A stretch of DNA of 64,000 bases from Paenibacillus phyllosphaerae (GCF_014192105.1 NZ_JACHXK010000004.1:124001-188000); one strand, 5' to 3'; positions 45,557-55,523 are shown, counted from the first letter of the stretch. A program made the numbers and translations. Notes: generated by a model from the letters alone, not told the origin.

Positions 45557-46264
45557 TTAGATCAGTGCGTAGTAGCTCCATGTATTCTCGAACGCTCGGC
45601 GGTTCTCCGGGCGATGGTTCAGACAGATATCCTGTTCGTCGACAGGCTCGGCTTGCAGCACTTCGATGCGGACGGGGACCGAAGGATAATCGGTACGCGG
45701 ATCAAGCGGATTCGGCGTATTGGAGAGCACGAGCAGCACATCCATCTCGGTGCGGACCGTAACCGTCGCCCCAGCCGGGCAATGATCCTGAGCGTAATGC
45801 ATCGTTCCGTTCTCTTCGCAGAAGACTTTGGCGAACAAATTGACGTTCGGCATCATATCCCGCAGGCTTAATCCGTTACGCGTCAGCTCGACGGCAAAAT
45901 TCTCTTGGCCGCTCCGCAGCCATTCGTTGCGCAGCTCCTGGTAGGTCGTGTTTCCGTACTTCGCATCGGTTAGCTTACGCGACGTATAGCCGCTGATCGT
46001 ATCGTGCCAGCCAAGGTCATCCTGCACGATGCTGGCCAGGACGCGGCCATTGTCGCTCATAAGCGTGTGGCCGGTGGTCAGATGCGACGTGTACTGCGCT
46101 TTCAGCGAATCCGGCATATTGTAGCGCTCGGTCAAGTCCAGCGCATTGTACAGCATCAGCGATACATTGGCCCCCGCTTCCAGTGCGGTGAATCGCAGCA
46201 ATTTCCCTCGGCTGATCCGACCGGACCATTTGCCCCCTGCGCCAATAACGGTATTCCAGATCAT
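45557..46264 (-). CDS. DUF1989 protein, carboxyguanidine deiminase subunit (urea carboxylase-associated protein 2 type)
   Basis: The 235-residue protein starts MIWNTVIGAGGKWSGRISRG and has the DUF1989 core VQDDLGWHDTISGYTSRK, NFAVELTRNGLSLRDMMPNV and DQDHCPAGATVTVRTEMDVL-like C-terminal strands. It lacks the GxxCSAQ cysteines of its sister protein, in keeping with a structural or accessory subunit. It is the first gene behind riboswitch 46291-46440, 26 bp after the riboswitch terminator, and its stop is followed at once by the ribosome site of the next gene. Confidence 0.9.
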   Translation of the reverse strand: MIWNTVIGAGGKWSGRISRGKLLRFTALEAGANVSLMLYNALDLTERYNMPDSLKAQYTSHLTTGHTLMSDNGRVLASIVQDDLGWHDTISGYTSRKLTDAKYGNTTYQELRNEWLRSGQENFAVELTRNGLSLRDMMPNVNLFAKVFCEENGTMHYAQDHCPAGATVTVRTEMDVLLVLSNTPNPLDPRTDYPSVPVRIEVLQAEPVDEQDICLNHRPENRRAFENTWSYYALI

Positions 46265-46290
46265 CTTTCATCCCCATCCCTTCCAGGTAA

Positions 46291-46440
46291 TAAAAAAAAA
46301 GCCGTGGGAGTGTAATCTCCCAGGCTTTTATCCTTCCGTGTCTATGGACGGCCGCTGCCGCTCGCTGCAAGCAGAGTCCTCATCCATACGCCGTCTCTTG
46401 GACCAGGCTTGATTCAGGCAAGGAATCAACGGAACCCTAG
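46291..46440 (-). promoter_or_regulatory. Guanidine-I (ykkC) riboswitch upstream of the degradation operon
   Basis: On the minus strand the RNA opens with CTAGGGTTCCG (46430-46440), continues with CTGGTCCAAGAG, and later ACACGGAAGGATAAAAGCC then TGGGAGA: the conserved core of the ykkC/guanidine-I class. The 3' part doubles as an intrinsic terminator (AAAGCCTGGGAG / CTCCCACGGCTTT followed by nine T). Guanidine binding prevents terminator formation and switches the operon on. Confidence 0.95.
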
Positions 46441-46564
46441 ACAGCATTGTCGTTCTTGACGCATCTTTCGAGCAAGAACCTTGATTCAATTGTCAGATTT
46501 TCTAACATTTCATTCAGTATAAGTTTATTCCCACATGATGTCAATATACTTAACAAATGATTTT

Positions 46565-47914
46565 TTATTCCGGTTCGATCGCTCTTGCCGATCCCTCGAA
46601 CAGATTCGCCCCGCCTTGCAGCGCCTTGGACACCTTCGTGCGGAACAGGTAATAAGCAAGGCCGGCCGCCAACCAGATGCAGCCTAGCAGCAAGGCGCTG
46701 GTGTCCATCAGCGTGATGAGCCACACGATGAACGAAGCGCCGATCAGCGGGAAGATCAGGAACTGGAACGTTTGTTTGAACGACCGCTGTCTGCGCTTGA
46801 TGTAACATTCCGCGATGACGGACAGATTCACGAAAGCAAAGGCGGTCAGCGCGCCGAAGCTGACGAATTTCACCGCCATATCCAGGCTGATCACTAAAGC
46901 AAGCAGCGAGATAATACTGACCAATACGATATTGTTCACCGGCGTGCGGTACTTCGGATGAAGCGAGCCGAAGAATCGCTTCGGCAAGATCGAATCGCGG
47001 CCCAGTACGTAGAGCAGACGCGAGACGCTCGTAACCGAGGTCAATCCTTGCGTGAATATTGCAAAAATAAGGACGGTCGTGAAGATCGCGCCTAACGTTG
47101 CGCCTCCCGCCATTTTCATCAGCTCAAAGCCTGCCGAATCCAGGTTAACGAACACAAGCGACGGATACGTGATTTGAATGAGGTAGGACGTCACCACGTA
47201 CAGGATGCTGGCGATCAGGATAATCAGCATAATCGCACGGGGAATCGTTTTCTTCGCGTTGATCGTCTCCTCCGATAAGGTGGATACCGTATCGAAACCA
47301 AGGAAAGAGAAGCAGATGATCGAAGCGCCGGCAAGTATCGTCGGGAGTCCGACGCCCATATTCGTGAATGGCTGCACGATCCCTTCGAAGCCGGAGAAGC
47401 CTCTGACCAAATACGTACAGAACAGCGCGATGAAGATAATTTGGAAAAGCACGAAGAATTTGCTCAAGCTCGCGGAGAATTTGATGCCTGCAATATTGAC
47501 GACCGCCAGCACGATGTTCAGCAGGATGATCCAGACATAGGCGGGAACGGACGGGAATTGGGCATTCAGATAAATGCCGAACGTCAGGCATGCGATGATC
47601 GGCGAGAACAGATAATCGAGCAGAATCGCCCATCCGACCGTAAATCCGGGGATCGGATGCATGGAGCGTTTGACATACGTGTAGGAAGAACCGGATCCCG
47701 GGAATATCTTGGCCATTACGCTGTAGCTGTAAGCCGTGAAGAAAATCGCGACGACCGACAGCGAATAGGCCTCGGTAATCATCCCTTGCGAAGCGTCGTA
47801 AGCTATGCCGAATACCGAGAAATAGATCATTGGCGTCATCCAGGCTAAACCTAGCGCGACCACCTGTACTAGCGTTAACGACTGGCGAAGCGTTACCTCT
47901 TGTTTCATCCCCAT
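46565..47914 (-). CDS. APC-superfamily permease, candidate guanidine transporter
   Basis: The 449-residue protein has about twelve hydrophobic segments and the APC amino acid/polyamine/cation permease pattern: GLAWMTPMIYFSVFGIAY near TM1, KIFPGSGSSYTYVKRSM, FSFLGFDTVSTLSEETINAK and YVLGRDSILPKRFF. Its own guanidine-I riboswitch stands just upstream, so it is switched on by guanidine together with the degradation operon. The natural reading is uptake (or exchange) of guanidine. I know of no characterised APC-type guanidine importer in this arrangement. The ATG at 47914 follows GGGAGG; the longer frame to 48070 lies inside the riboswitch. Confidence 0.88.
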   Translation of the reverse strand: MGMKQEVTLRQSLTLVQVVALGLAWMTPMIYFSVFGIAYDASQGMITEAYSLSVVAIFFTAYSYSVMAKIFPGSGSSYTYVKRSMHPIPGFTVGWAILLDYLFSPIIACLTFGIYLNAQFPSVPAYVWIILLNIVLAVVNIAGIKFSASLSKFFVLFQIIFIALFCTYLVRGFSGFEGIVQPFTNMGVGLPTILAGASIICFSFLGFDTVSTLSEETINAKKTIPRAIMLIILIASILYVVTSYLIQITYPSLVFVNLDSAGFELMKMAGGATLGAIFTTVLIFAIFTQGLTSVTSVSRLLYVLGRDSILPKRFFGSLHPKYRTPVNNIVLVSIISLLALVISLDMAVKFVSFGALTAFAFVNLSVIAECYIKRRQRSFKQTFQFLIFPLIGASFIVWLITLMDTSALLLGCIWLAAGLAYYLFRTKVSKALQGGANLFEGSARAIEPE

Positions 47915-47960
47915 ACTCTCCTCCCTCTCTCTAACAAGCGGCTTTTTATGGAATGTCGAC

Positions 47961-48089
47961 AAAAAAATAAAAGCCGCGGGAAGATATGTAACATATCCTC
48001 CCGGGCTTTTATCCCTCCGTGGACACGGCCGCTTGACCGTGCGTCTTCTCTCGGACCTGACCGGCATCAATGATGCTGCGGAACCCTAG
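47961..48089 (-). promoter_or_regulatory. Guanidine-I (ykkC) riboswitch upstream of the permease gene
   Basis: The minus-strand RNA has CTAGGGTTCCG (48079-48089), CAGGTCCGAGAG, and CACGGAGGGATAAAAGCC then CGGGAG, a near-perfect match to the guanidine-I core. The 3' end forms a terminator (AAAAGCCCGGGAGGATATG pairing with CATATCTTCCCGCGGCTTTT, then a T-run). It ends 46 bp before the permease start. It differs from the copy at 46291-46440 mostly in the variable stems. Confidence 0.95.
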
Positions 48090-48264
48090 AAAACAATGAT
48101 TATGCAGTTGGTATGTGAAGCTTTCTCGCAAGCGTGTGAACTGGTTAAATATTCATGTTAGTTAATATAACATATAATTCAAAGATTGCAAGAGGTCATT
48201 TCGATTTTTCTAAAAAATGATGTTCCATAACCTGACATGAGGAATCGTGCCGGGTTTTCTGGAG

Positions 48265-48299
48265 AAAAAAAAACACACCTGCTTGCTAGGCAGGTGCGT
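48265..48299 (-). terminator. Strong intrinsic terminator
   Basis: On the minus strand ACGCACCTGC pairs with GCAGGTGTGT around CTAGCAA and runs into nine T. It ends the NUDIX/effector-binding unit. The 48090-48264 stretch, upstream of the permease riboswitch, shows nothing else beyond A+T-rich promoter-like DNA. Confidence 0.85.
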
Positions 48300-48325
48300 T
48301 CATGGGCGGTCAGATACAAGCCTTG

Positions 48326-48817
48326 TTACACGGAATCTTGCAACGGAAGCGAATACCGCGCAAATCCTTCCGCATCGTAGCGATAACGTTCGCAAATGAC
48401 ATACGGCCGATCTTGCCCCTCTGTGCGAATGCCATGCTCGCTTAAGTAAGCATCGATGACCCGGCTCGCAGCGTCGAAATCACCTTCCATGCTGGCAGCC
48501 GCTACGCAGTGTTGGGGCGGGAGCGTGATTCGCACGAACCACTCCGGCACTTGGTCAAAGGTCGACACTTCCACGCATAGCAAATAGGCGTGTGAAGCGG
48601 GAAGTTCTTGTCCGGCCGCCTGCGGCCAGACTCCGTAATGAATACGGGGATGTATGATCTGCGTGAGATGGTCGTGCAGGTCAAGCAAGCTTCGCTTGGC
48701 AAGTTCGAATTTCGCTCCCATTTGGTCCAGACCGATACATGGTATTCCGATCAACTTGAGCTCCCCATGTTCGATAAGCCGCGGCTCAAGATCCGGCAGT
48801 GCATAAATATTCGTCAT
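48326..48817 (-). CDS. GyrI-like / AraC effector-binding domain protein
   Basis: The 163-residue protein is a stand-alone effector-binding domain of the Rob/BmrR/GyrI-like fold: ELKLIGIPCIGLDQMG at the first strand, RIHYGVWPQA, LLCVEVSTFDQVPEWFV in the middle and the closing YVICERYRYD. Such proteins bind hydrophobic cations or act as small-molecule sequestrants without DNA-binding parts. The start at 48817 uses a GGGGGG ribosome site that lies across the stop of the NUDIX gene, so the two are co-transcribed and probably coupled. Confidence 0.8.
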   Translation of the reverse strand: MTNIYALPDLEPRLIEHGELKLIGIPCIGLDQMGAKFELAKRSLLDLHDHLTQIIHPRIHYGVWPQAAGQELPASHAYLLCVEVSTFDQVPEWFVRITLPPQHCVAAASMEGDFDAASRVIDAYLSEHGIRTEGQDRPYVICERYRYDAEGFARYSLPLQDSV

Positions 48818-48831
48818 CGTTCTGCCCCCCT

Positions 48832-49302
48832 TCATGCGAACTCGATCAGCTTCCGCTCAATCTCAGCAATCGGCCCGATATCCGATTCCCGACACCACAA
48901 CATCACCTGTTCCGCTTCGTCATTGGCTTCGAATTCGCGCCAATCCATCAGTTCCCCTGCGAACAATGCGCCGTATTCCGTCCACTGCGGACCATGAAAG
49001 CTTGGCTGCAGGTCGAATTTCATTAGCCCTTTGAACACGACGTTAGCTGCCGATTGATTCGTCTCTTCCTGAAGCTCGCGCATGATGCAGTCACGTGCCG
49101 TCTCCCCCTGCTCGATCAAACCGCCAGGAAGCTCCCAATTCCGCCTCCACTTGTTAAACAACAGCAACACCTTATCTCCTTGCCGGACAACGGTCAAGGC
49201 ATGCGTGAGCGGCGACTCGAGCGTCATCGTCTCTAATGCAGATTCTGCCACGACATGGAACGACTCGAACACATTCCCTTTGGCGTCCGTTATGATCGAC
49301 AT
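48832..49302 (-). CDS. NUDIX hydrolase
   Basis: The 156-residue protein has a complete Nudix box, GGLIEQGETARDCIMRELQE followed by ET, with the invariant glycine, RE and EE. It hydrolyses a nucleoside diphosphate linked to another group; the substrate is unknown. GGAGGTG lies seven bases before the ATG. It forms a two-gene unit with the effector-binding protein downstream. Confidence 0.93.
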   Translation of the reverse strand: MSIITDAKGNVFESFHVVAESALETMTLESPLTHALTVVRQGDKVLLLFNKWRRNWELPGGLIEQGETARDCIMRELQEETNQSAANVVFKGLMKFDLQPSFHGPQWTEYGALFAGELMDWREFEANDEAEQVMLWCRESDIGPIAEIERKLIEFA

Positions 49303-49426
49303 TCTAATCCACCTCCTTTATCAGCGAGTAATAATTTAGGATTATGCTAAGTTTGTAACTAGTCTGTTAATGATAAACCTATTATAATTGGAGATGGCAA
49401 TTTATTCTATATATGGAGGGGAAATC

Positions 49427-50584
49427 ATGTCATTTCGTACGGGTACGCCAGCCGATGCAGGAATGTCTGAGACAAGAATCGCAACGCTGCATCAGCAGGC
49501 GGAGAAAATGGTTGAAGCGAATGTTACGTCTGCGCAAGTGTATGTTGCCGCTCGCCGAGGAATCATCGTAGCGCACAAGGCAAGCGGCAGGTTCGGACCG
49601 GAGCCGGAAGCCCCGCCGCTGACCACGGAAGCACTGTTCCCGCTCTGCTCGATTACCAAAGTCATTACGGCTGCCTGTCTCATGATGTTGGTCGAGCAAG
49701 GCGAGGTCGGCCTTAACCGTCCGGTCGTCGACTACATACCGGAATTAAGCGGCGAAGGCGCCCGCGAGATTCGCGTTCACCACTTGCTCACGCATACGTC
49801 AGGAATATCGCCCGAAGACCTTTCGGCGCACGTCGATCTTATTCAAGACACCATCCAGCTGCCGCCGCACGCGGCCAATCAAGATCCGGACACGCACCGC
49901 TGGCTGTATCTCGGCTATGGCGTTAAGCCGGGCCGCAAACCCGGCGAAGCGATGGCTTACCTCGGATACGGGTACGAGCTGCTGGGCGAGATCATTCGCA
50001 GGGTAAGCGGGATCGCGTATCCGGAATACGTAAGACAGCATCTTCTCGAGCCGCTCGGCATGCGGGATACGTACTTCATCGTTCCCGAATCCGAGCGCGA
50101 ACGTATCGTGCGCCGGGCACCGGAAGACCCTTGTGCGGATTGGATAGAGACCGAAGATTTCCTCCAATCGTACTCCGCATCCGGTGGACTTATCGGAACC
50201 GCCATGGACCTGGCCAAATTCGGCCAACTATTCCTCGATAACGGACGTTGGGATGGCCGCCAGTTGCTGAGCCCGGTCTCCATCCGCGAGATGATGCGTA
50301 ACCATATTCCGGGTGTAAGCGCATTCTATCGCGATGAAGTGTTCCCTGAAGCTTCGTGGGGACTTGGTTGGGGCGTTAACGGCAACAAACGAGATGGCGG
50401 CGATCTCTTCTCTCCGGCAGCCGTCTCGCACTGGGGAGCTGCAGGCGTGTTCATCGCAGTAGATCCGGTCTATGAGGTCGTAGCGGTCCATTTTACGGTC
50501 GAGAAGGACCTGCGGAAGCCGTTCAAGAACATGTACACCGACTATTTCAACAATACCGTCTTGGCGGCGATTACGGACATTTAA
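49427..50584 (+). CDS. Serine hydrolase of the class C beta-lactamase / EstB fold
   Basis: The 385-residue protein has the serine-lysine motif S75-I-T-K78 in LFPLCSITKVITA, a tyrosine motif in LGYGYELLGEI, and HWG in the KTG position (VSHWGAAGVF). Together these mark the beta-lactamase/esterase/DD-peptidase family (PF00144). There is no signal peptide, so an esterase-like cytosolic role is more likely than antibiotic resistance. GGAGGGG precedes the ATG at 49427 by five bases; the frame upstream to 49388 is not supported. Confidence 0.9.
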   Translation: MSFRTGTPADAGMSETRIATLHQQAEKMVEANVTSAQVYVAARRGIIVAHKASGRFGPEPEAPPLTTEALFPLCSITKVITAACLMMLVEQGEVGLNRPVVDYIPELSGEGAREIRVHHLLTHTSGISPEDLSAHVDLIQDTIQLPPHAANQDPDTHRWLYLGYGVKPGRKPGEAMAYLGYGYELLGEIIRRVSGIAYPEYVRQHLLEPLGMRDTYFIVPESERERIVRRAPEDPCADWIETEDFLQSYSASGGLIGTAMDLAKFGQLFLDNGRWDGRQLLSPVSIREMMRNHIPGVSAFYRDEVFPEASWGLGWGVNGNKRDGGDLFSPAAVSHWGAAGVFIAVDPVYEVVAVHFTVEKDLRKPFKNMYTDYFNNTVLAAITDI

Positions 50585-50624
50585 GCACCTATATTTTGAA
50601 ACCGCAGCCCCTATAGGACTTTGC

Positions 50625-51152
50625 TCATGACCTTGTATCCGATCGATCCCGACAGCTTAATCTTTGCTCCAATTCGGCCTTCTGGCGCAGGTGGTGGCGG
50701 GAATGCATCTCGATCATCGCAAACCATTCCTGCGCATTAAGCCACCCGAATCCATCATGCTTCACTTTGCAATTCGGATTGATCGTACTCATTTTCACTT
50801 CCCATTCGGACATTTCTCCATTCAATCGATCCAATTCTTGCACGAGCTCGTCGATGGTTCGTTCATTGCTGGGATGGTTCGACGGACCGTCCGGCAACTT
50901 GATTCTAATCGGCGGGAAAGCGCCGTTCTTGAATAACTGTTCACCGGCTGCTGTCTTGCCTTCCGGCTGTTCGGCGCTGGCAGAGGCGCATCGCTGCGCT
51001 TGTTCCAAATAATCCAGCGCCGTCAGAATGAGATGATCATACAGCTGGCCAAGCGACCAGACGCCTTTCTCGTCGATATAACGCAATTGATCTGGCGTAT
51101 AACGCCCAAGATCCGCTTTGTACTGCTCAATGATACTCCGACTATGCAGCAT
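50625..51152 (-). CDS. DinB-family protein
   Basis: The 175-residue four-helix-bundle protein has the DinB/YfiT pattern WSLGQLYDHLILTALDYLEQ in the first half and a C-terminal metal-ligand histidine stretch EMHSRHHLRQKAELEQRL. Members bind a divalent metal; many are thiol-dependent transferases or of unknown function. AAAGGAGG lies just upstream of the ATG at 51152, and the longer frame to 51209 is not supported. Confidence 0.85.
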   Translation of the reverse strand: MLHSRSIIEQYKADLGRYTPDQLRYIDEKGVWSLGQLYDHLILTALDYLEQAQRCASASAEQPEGKTAAGEQLFKNGAFPPIRIKLPDGPSNHPSNERTIDELVQELDRLNGEMSEWEVKMSTINPNCKVKHDGFGWLNAQEWFAMIEMHSRHHLRQKAELEQRLSCRDRSDTRS

Positions 51153-51249
51153 GTTGCCTCCTTTTATTTTCCAGTTGGTATCTTCGTTCAGCTTACCACA
51201 ATCGTTCAAGTCTCATTTCTTCAATCTTGCTAAAAGTGGCCGATATAGA

Positions 51250-51284
51250 AAAGACCGAACCAGCGGATGCTGATTCGGTCTTTT
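51250..51284 (-). terminator. Terminator of the zwf-tkt-tal operon
   Basis: AAAGACCGAATCAGC pairs with GCTGGTTCGGTCTTT (one G-U on the minus strand) around a four-base loop, with T-runs on both sides. It follows the transaldolase stop by about 30 bp. Confidence 0.85.
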
Positions 51285-51313
51285 CATTAAAGCCTTATCG
51301 TTGACTCGGTCGA

Positions 51314-51985
51314 TTAAACGAGTTGCGTCGTTTTTTTCCAGTCGGCAGCGAACTTCTCCATGCCTTGATCTGTCAGCGGGTGCTTGGAGATCTGGTCGAT
51401 AACGGAGAATGGTACCGTCGCGATGTGCGCGCCAGCCATAGCTACGCGAGTAACATGGTCCGGGTGGCGTACGGATGCCGCGATGATTTGGGAATCCAGA
51501 TTGTGAATGCGGAACAGTTCAGCGACTTTCGAGACGAGCAGCACGCCGTCTTCGGAGATATCGTCCAAACGGCCGAGGAATGGCGAAACGTACGTTGCGC
51601 CTGCACGCGCAGCCAGCAGCGCTTGGTTCACGGTGAAGATGAGCGTTACGTTTGTTTTGACGCCTTTTTTCGTCAGGTAGCGGCAAGCTTCCAGACCTGC
51701 CAGCGTCATTGGCAGTTTGATCGTGATGTTCTTGTCGTTATTGTTGATTTTGATCAATTCGTTCGCTTGCGCGATCATTTCTTCCGCAGTCAGCGCGTCC
51801 GGCGTTACTTCAGCCGATACGGATTCCACTTCAGGTACGGCTTTCAAAATTTCTTCGATGCGGTCTTCGAATTTAACGCCCTCTTTGGCAACGAGGGACG
51901 GGTTTGTCGTTACGCCGGACAGAACGCCGATTTTGTAAGCTTTTTTGATGTCTTCCAGGTTCGCTGTGTCGATGAAGAATTTCAT
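51314..51985 (-). CDS. tal: Transaldolase (short, TalC/FSA-like)
   Basis: The 223-residue TIM-barrel enzyme starts [20 protein letters not shown] and has [11 protein letters not shown] and the Schiff-base lysine in [16 protein letters not shown]. The length matches the compact transaldolases of Firmicutes, which swap dihydroxyacetone between sedoheptulose 7-phosphate and glyceraldehyde 3-phosphate. Fructose-6-phosphate aldolase activity is a possible alternative in this subfamily. It is the last gene of the zwf-tkt-tal operon, 36 bp after tkt. Confidence 0.93.
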   Translation of the reverse strand: MKFFIDTANLEDIKKAYKIGVLSGVTTNPSLVAKEGVKFEDRIEEILKAVPEVESVSAEVTPDALTAEEMIAQANELIKINNNDKNITIKLPMTLAGLEACRYLTKKGVKTNVTLIFTVNQALLAARAGATYVSPFLGRLDDISEDGVLLVSKVAELFRIHNLDSQIIAASVRHPDHVTRVAMAGAHIATVPFSVIDQISKHPLTDQGMEKFAADWKKTTQLV

Positions 51986-52021
51986 GATTCAATTACCTCC
52001 AAATTTTGATGTTTATATAAA

Positions 52022-54016
52022 CTACTTAAGTAGTTCCTTAACCAAGCCTACCACATTTTTCTCCGTGAAGCCAAAATATTCCATGACTTCGCCGCCAGGG
52101 CCGGATGCGCCGAACGTGTCGATCGACAGCACTTTGCCCTGAGGACCTGCGTAACGCTCCCAGCCAAGCGAGATGCCCGCTTCGATAGTCACGCGTTTCG
52201 TTACAGACGATGGCAGGATGCTCTCTTGATATTCTGCGGATTGACGATTGAACAATTCACGGCTCGGCATCGCGACGACGCGCACGGATAGATTGTCCTT
52301 CTCGAGCTCTTCCTTCGCGCTTACGGCAAGCGATACTTCGGAGCCGGTTCCGATAAGGATAACATCAGGCGTGCCGTTCGTCTCCGTCAGTACATAGGCG
52401 CCTTTAGCGATATCGGCGACGTTCGCTTTGGTCGACTCGTAGATCGGCAGGTTCTGTCTGCTCAGAATGAGCGCGACCGGACCATCGTTCTGTTGCAGCG
52501 CATAAGCCCATGCGCTTGCCGTCTCGTTCGCATCGGTCGGACGGATGACCGTCAGGCCTGGAATCGTACGCAGCGCCGCCAGATGCTCGACTGGCTCATG
52601 CGTAGGGCCGTCTTCGCCTACTGCGATCGAATCGTGCGTGAATACGTAAGTAACCGGCAGCTTTTGCAGCGCCGCCAGACGAATCGACGGACGCAGGTAG
52701 TCGCTGAAGACGAAGAACGTGCTGACGAAAGGCTTCACGCCGCCATGCAGCGCAAGTCCGTTGCCCGCAGCGCCCATCGCATGCTCACGAACGCCGAAAT
52801 AGATGTTGCGTCCTGCGTACGAATCGATTGCGAACGTCTGCTCGCCGCTAATGTCCGTCATCGTGGAATGCGACAGGTCCGCGCTTCCGCCGAAGATGGA
52901 TGGGACAAGCTTCACGAAATGATTGATCGCCTGGCCGCTAGCGACGCGGGTCGATAATGTCTTCGCCGAGTCGAAGGTCAGCACGTCTTCAGCCGCGATC
53001 GAAACGCTGCCGTCGATAATCTGCGCGAACTCTTGGCCGAGCGCCGGATGCGCCGCTTCGTAGGAAGCTACGAGGTTCTTCCAAGCTTCTTCCTTAACCG
53101 CGCCCTGCTCCTTCAATTGTGCAAAATGCGCCCGAACCTCTGCCGGAACGGTAAACTCGTCTTCGTAGTTCCAGCCATAAACAGCTTTGGTCGCCTTCGC
53201 TTCTTCCTTGCCGAGCGGGGCTCCGTGCGCTTTGTTCGTGCCGGCTACCTTACTGCCGTAACCGATGATGGTGCGAATCTCGATCAGCGTCGGCTGCGAA
53301 TCATGCTGCTTGGCCGCTTCGATCGCTTGCGTGATCGCGGCGATATCGTTGCCGTCCTCGACGCGCAGATAGTGCCAGTTCGCGGATTCCGCACGCTTCT
53401 GGATGTTCTCGCCGAACGAGAGGTTCAGATCGCCATCCAAGGAGATATCGTTCGAATCATATAGCACGACCAGCTTGCCGAGTTTCATATGGCCAGCCAT
53501 CGACATCGCTTCGTAGGAAATCCCTTCCATCAAGCAGCCATCGCCGACAAGCGCATACGTATAGTGGTCGACGACCGGGAAGCCGTCTTGATTGAACTTC
53601 GCCGCTAGATGAGCCTCGGCCATCGCCATGCCGACAGCCATTGCAACCCCTTGGCCGAGCGGGCCGGTCGTAGCGTCAACGCCGTCCGTGTGGCCGAATT
53701 CAGGATGGCCTGGAGTCAAGCTGTTCAGCTTGCGGAACTGTTTCAGATCGTCGATCGAGACTTGGTATCCGAACAGGTGCAGCAAGCTGTAGAGCAGTGC
53801 CGAGCCGTGGCCCGCGGACAGCACGAAGCGGTCGCGGTTGAACCATTTGGCATGGGCGGGATTGTGGCTGAGCTGGTTGGCCCAGAGGGCGTACGCCATA
53901 GGCGCAGCCCCCATCGGAAGGCCCGGGTGCCCGGAATTCGCGGCGTTGATCGCATCGATCGACAACGTACGGATCGTATCGATGGCTAGTTGGTCAATGG
54001 TTTGTGTGATAGGCAT
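52022..54016 (-). CDS. tkt: Transketolase
   Basis: The 664-residue thiamine-diphosphate enzyme has the expected motifs: [40 protein letters not shown], the cofactor motif [16 protein letters not shown], and in the middle domain [20 protein letters not shown] and [18 protein letters not shown]. It transfers two-carbon units in the non-oxidative pentose phosphate pathway. AAGGAG lies six bases before the ATG. Its start overlaps the end of zwf by 23 bp. Confidence 0.97.
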   Translation of the reverse strand: MPITQTIDQLAIDTIRTLSIDAINAANSGHPGLPMGAAPMAYALWANQLSHNPAHAKWFNRDRFVLSAGHGSALLYSLLHLFGYQVSIDDLKQFRKLNSLTPGHPEFGHTDGVDATTGPLGQGVAMAVGMAMAEAHLAAKFNQDGFPVVDHYTYALVGDGCLMEGISYEAMSMAGHMKLGKLVVLYDSNDISLDGDLNLSFGENIQKRAESANWHYLRVEDGNDIAAITQAIEAAKQHDSQPTLIEIRTIIGYGSKVAGTNKAHGAPLGKEEAKATKAVYGWNYEDEFTVPAEVRAHFAQLKEQGAVKEEAWKNLVASYEAAHPALGQEFAQIIDGSVSIAAEDVLTFDSAKTLSTRVASGQAINHFVKLVPSIFGGSADLSHSTMTDISGEQTFAIDSYAGRNIYFGVREHAMGAAGNGLALHGGVKPFVSTFFVFSDYLRPSIRLAALQKLPVTYVFTHDSIAVGEDGPTHEPVEHLAALRTIPGLTVIRPTDANETASAWAYALQQNDGPVALILSRQNLPIYESTKANVADIAKGAYVLTETNGTPDVILIGTGSEVSLAVSAKEELEKDNLSVRVVAMPSRELFNRQSAEYQESILPSSVTKRVTIEAGISLGWERYAGPQGKVLSIDTFGASGPGGEVMEYFGFTEKNVVGLVKELLK

Positions 54017-55523
54017 ATTGTTCTCCTTCTATGGTTTCTTCTTCCTTCTCGGACAATTCGTCGAACCACCAACGGAAGCCGTCTTCCGCTAACATGGCAT
54101 GCGCTGCAGCAGGACCTTGCGTACCGGCTTCATAACGATGGAGCGGAACGAGATTCTCTTGGAACGCTTCGAGAATCGGCTGTACCCACTGCCACGCCAA
54201 CTCGACCTCATCCCAATGGGCGAAGAACGTCGGGTCGCCGTGCATCGCGTCGCGAATCAAGCTCTCATAGGCTTCAGGAGCATTGTCGTTGCCTTCGTAG
54301 AAGTCAACACGAATCGGCTTGAACTCGCCTTGCTGCTGCGGATCCCGGGTATTCAACTGCAGGATGATGCCTTCGACCGGATTAATCTCGAAGATCAGCA
54401 GATTAGGCGTCTTGCCGGTATGGGACACGGCGGACGATTGCATCGCCGGTTCTTTGAATTCGATGACGATGCGCGTCGCTTTCTCGCTCATTCTCTTGCC
54501 GGTGCGAATGTAGAACGGTACGCCGCGCCAGAAGAAGTCGTCGATTTTCAACCTTGCCGCGATGAACGTATCGTTCATCGAATCCGGCCCGATGCCCGGC
54601 TCCGAAGTATAGCCGGCAACCGGCTTGCCCTGAAGCGTCCCCGCCGTATATTGGCCGCGGACGACATGGGCATGAACGTCTTGCTTGGACAGCGGTTCGA
54701 GCGCTTCCATCACCTTTTTCTTCTTGTAGCGGACGGTGTCGGAATTGCTGCCGTAAGGCAGGTTGCTCGCCAGCATCATCAAGAGCTGCAGCATATGGTT
54801 CTGGAACATGTCTCTTACAGCGCCCACATGATCGTAGTAGCCGGCTCTCGCTTCCACGCCGACCGTCTCGCTTGCGGTGATCTGCACATTGGCGATATGG
54901 CGATTGCTCCACAGCGCCTGCAGCACCGGGTTGGACTGGTACAATACCTCTAACTTCTGCACCATCGGCTTGCCCAGATAATGGTCGATACGGTAAATCT
55001 CATGTTCCTCGAAAGCACGGCTGAGTTTCTCGTTCAGTTCACGCGCCGATTGCAGATCGTGCCCGAACGGCTTCTCGATCACAAGGCGCTTCCAGCCGTT
55101 CGCCGACCCGAGCCCGCTTGCCTGGATGTTGTCCGCGATCGTCTCGAAGTACTCCGGACCGACCGACAAGTAGAACATGCGGTTCGGCGTCAAATCGAGC
55201 GCCTGCTCCCGCTGTTCGATCATGCGGAGCAGCTTCTCGTAGTCCTCCTTGCATCCGATGTCCAGAACGCTGTACCGGAACGCGCGAAGGAATTCGTTCA
55301 ACTTCGCCGCATCTGCCGGCTGACGTCTGGAGAACTGCCGAAGCGATGCCTCCACGTTCGCACGGAACACCTCATCCGATAATTCGCGTCTTCCAAGGCC
55401 GACCAAGGAAAACGCCGCAGGCAGTTTTTCTTCGAGGAACAAATTGTACAAGGCCGGATATATTTTTCTCTTGGCCAGATCCCCTGTAGCGCCGAACAAT
55501 ACAAAAGTAGTCGGTTCCACCAC
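53994..55523 (-). CDS. zwf: Glucose-6-phosphate 1-dehydrogenase
   Basis: The 509-residue enzyme starts at a GTG ([20 protein letters not shown]), with the NADP-binding [18 protein letters not shown], the active-site [12 protein letters not shown] and the substrate region [14 protein letters not shown]. It oxidises glucose 6-phosphate in the first step of the oxidative pentose phosphate pathway. AAGGAG lies eight bases before the GTG. It is the first gene of a zwf-tkt-tal operon; gnd and pgl are not present here. The divergent LysR gene may control it. Confidence 0.96.
   Translation of the reverse strand: MVEPTTFVLFGATGDLAKRKIYPALYNLFLEEKLPAAFSLVGLGRRELSDEVFRANVEASLRQFSRRQPADAAKLNEFLRAFRYSVLDIGCKEDYEKLLRMIEQREQALDLTPNRMFYLSVGPEYFETIADNIQASGLGSANGWKRLVIEKPFGHDLQSARELNEKLSRAFEEHEIYRIDHYLGKPMVQKLEVLYQSNPVLQALWSNRHIANVQITASETVGVEARAGYYDHVGAVRDMFQNHMLQLLMMLASNLPYGSNSDTVRYKKKKVMEALEPLSKQDVHAHVVRGQYTAGTLQGKPVAGYTSEPGIGPDSMNDTFIAARLKIDDFFWRGVPFYIRTGKRMSEKATRIVIEFKEPAMQSSAVSHTGKTPNLLIFEINPVEGIILQLNTRDPQQQGEFKPIRVDFYEGNDNAPEAYESLIRDAMHGDPTFFAHWDEVELAWQWVQPILEAFQENLVPLHRYEAGTQGPAAAHAMLAEDGFRWWFDELSEKEEETIEGEQYAYHTNH

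Noticed and set aside
49427-50584. Secreted beta-lactamase resistance gene
   Set aside because: The fold is that of class C enzymes, but there is no signal peptide and the motifs fit esterase-like members equally well.
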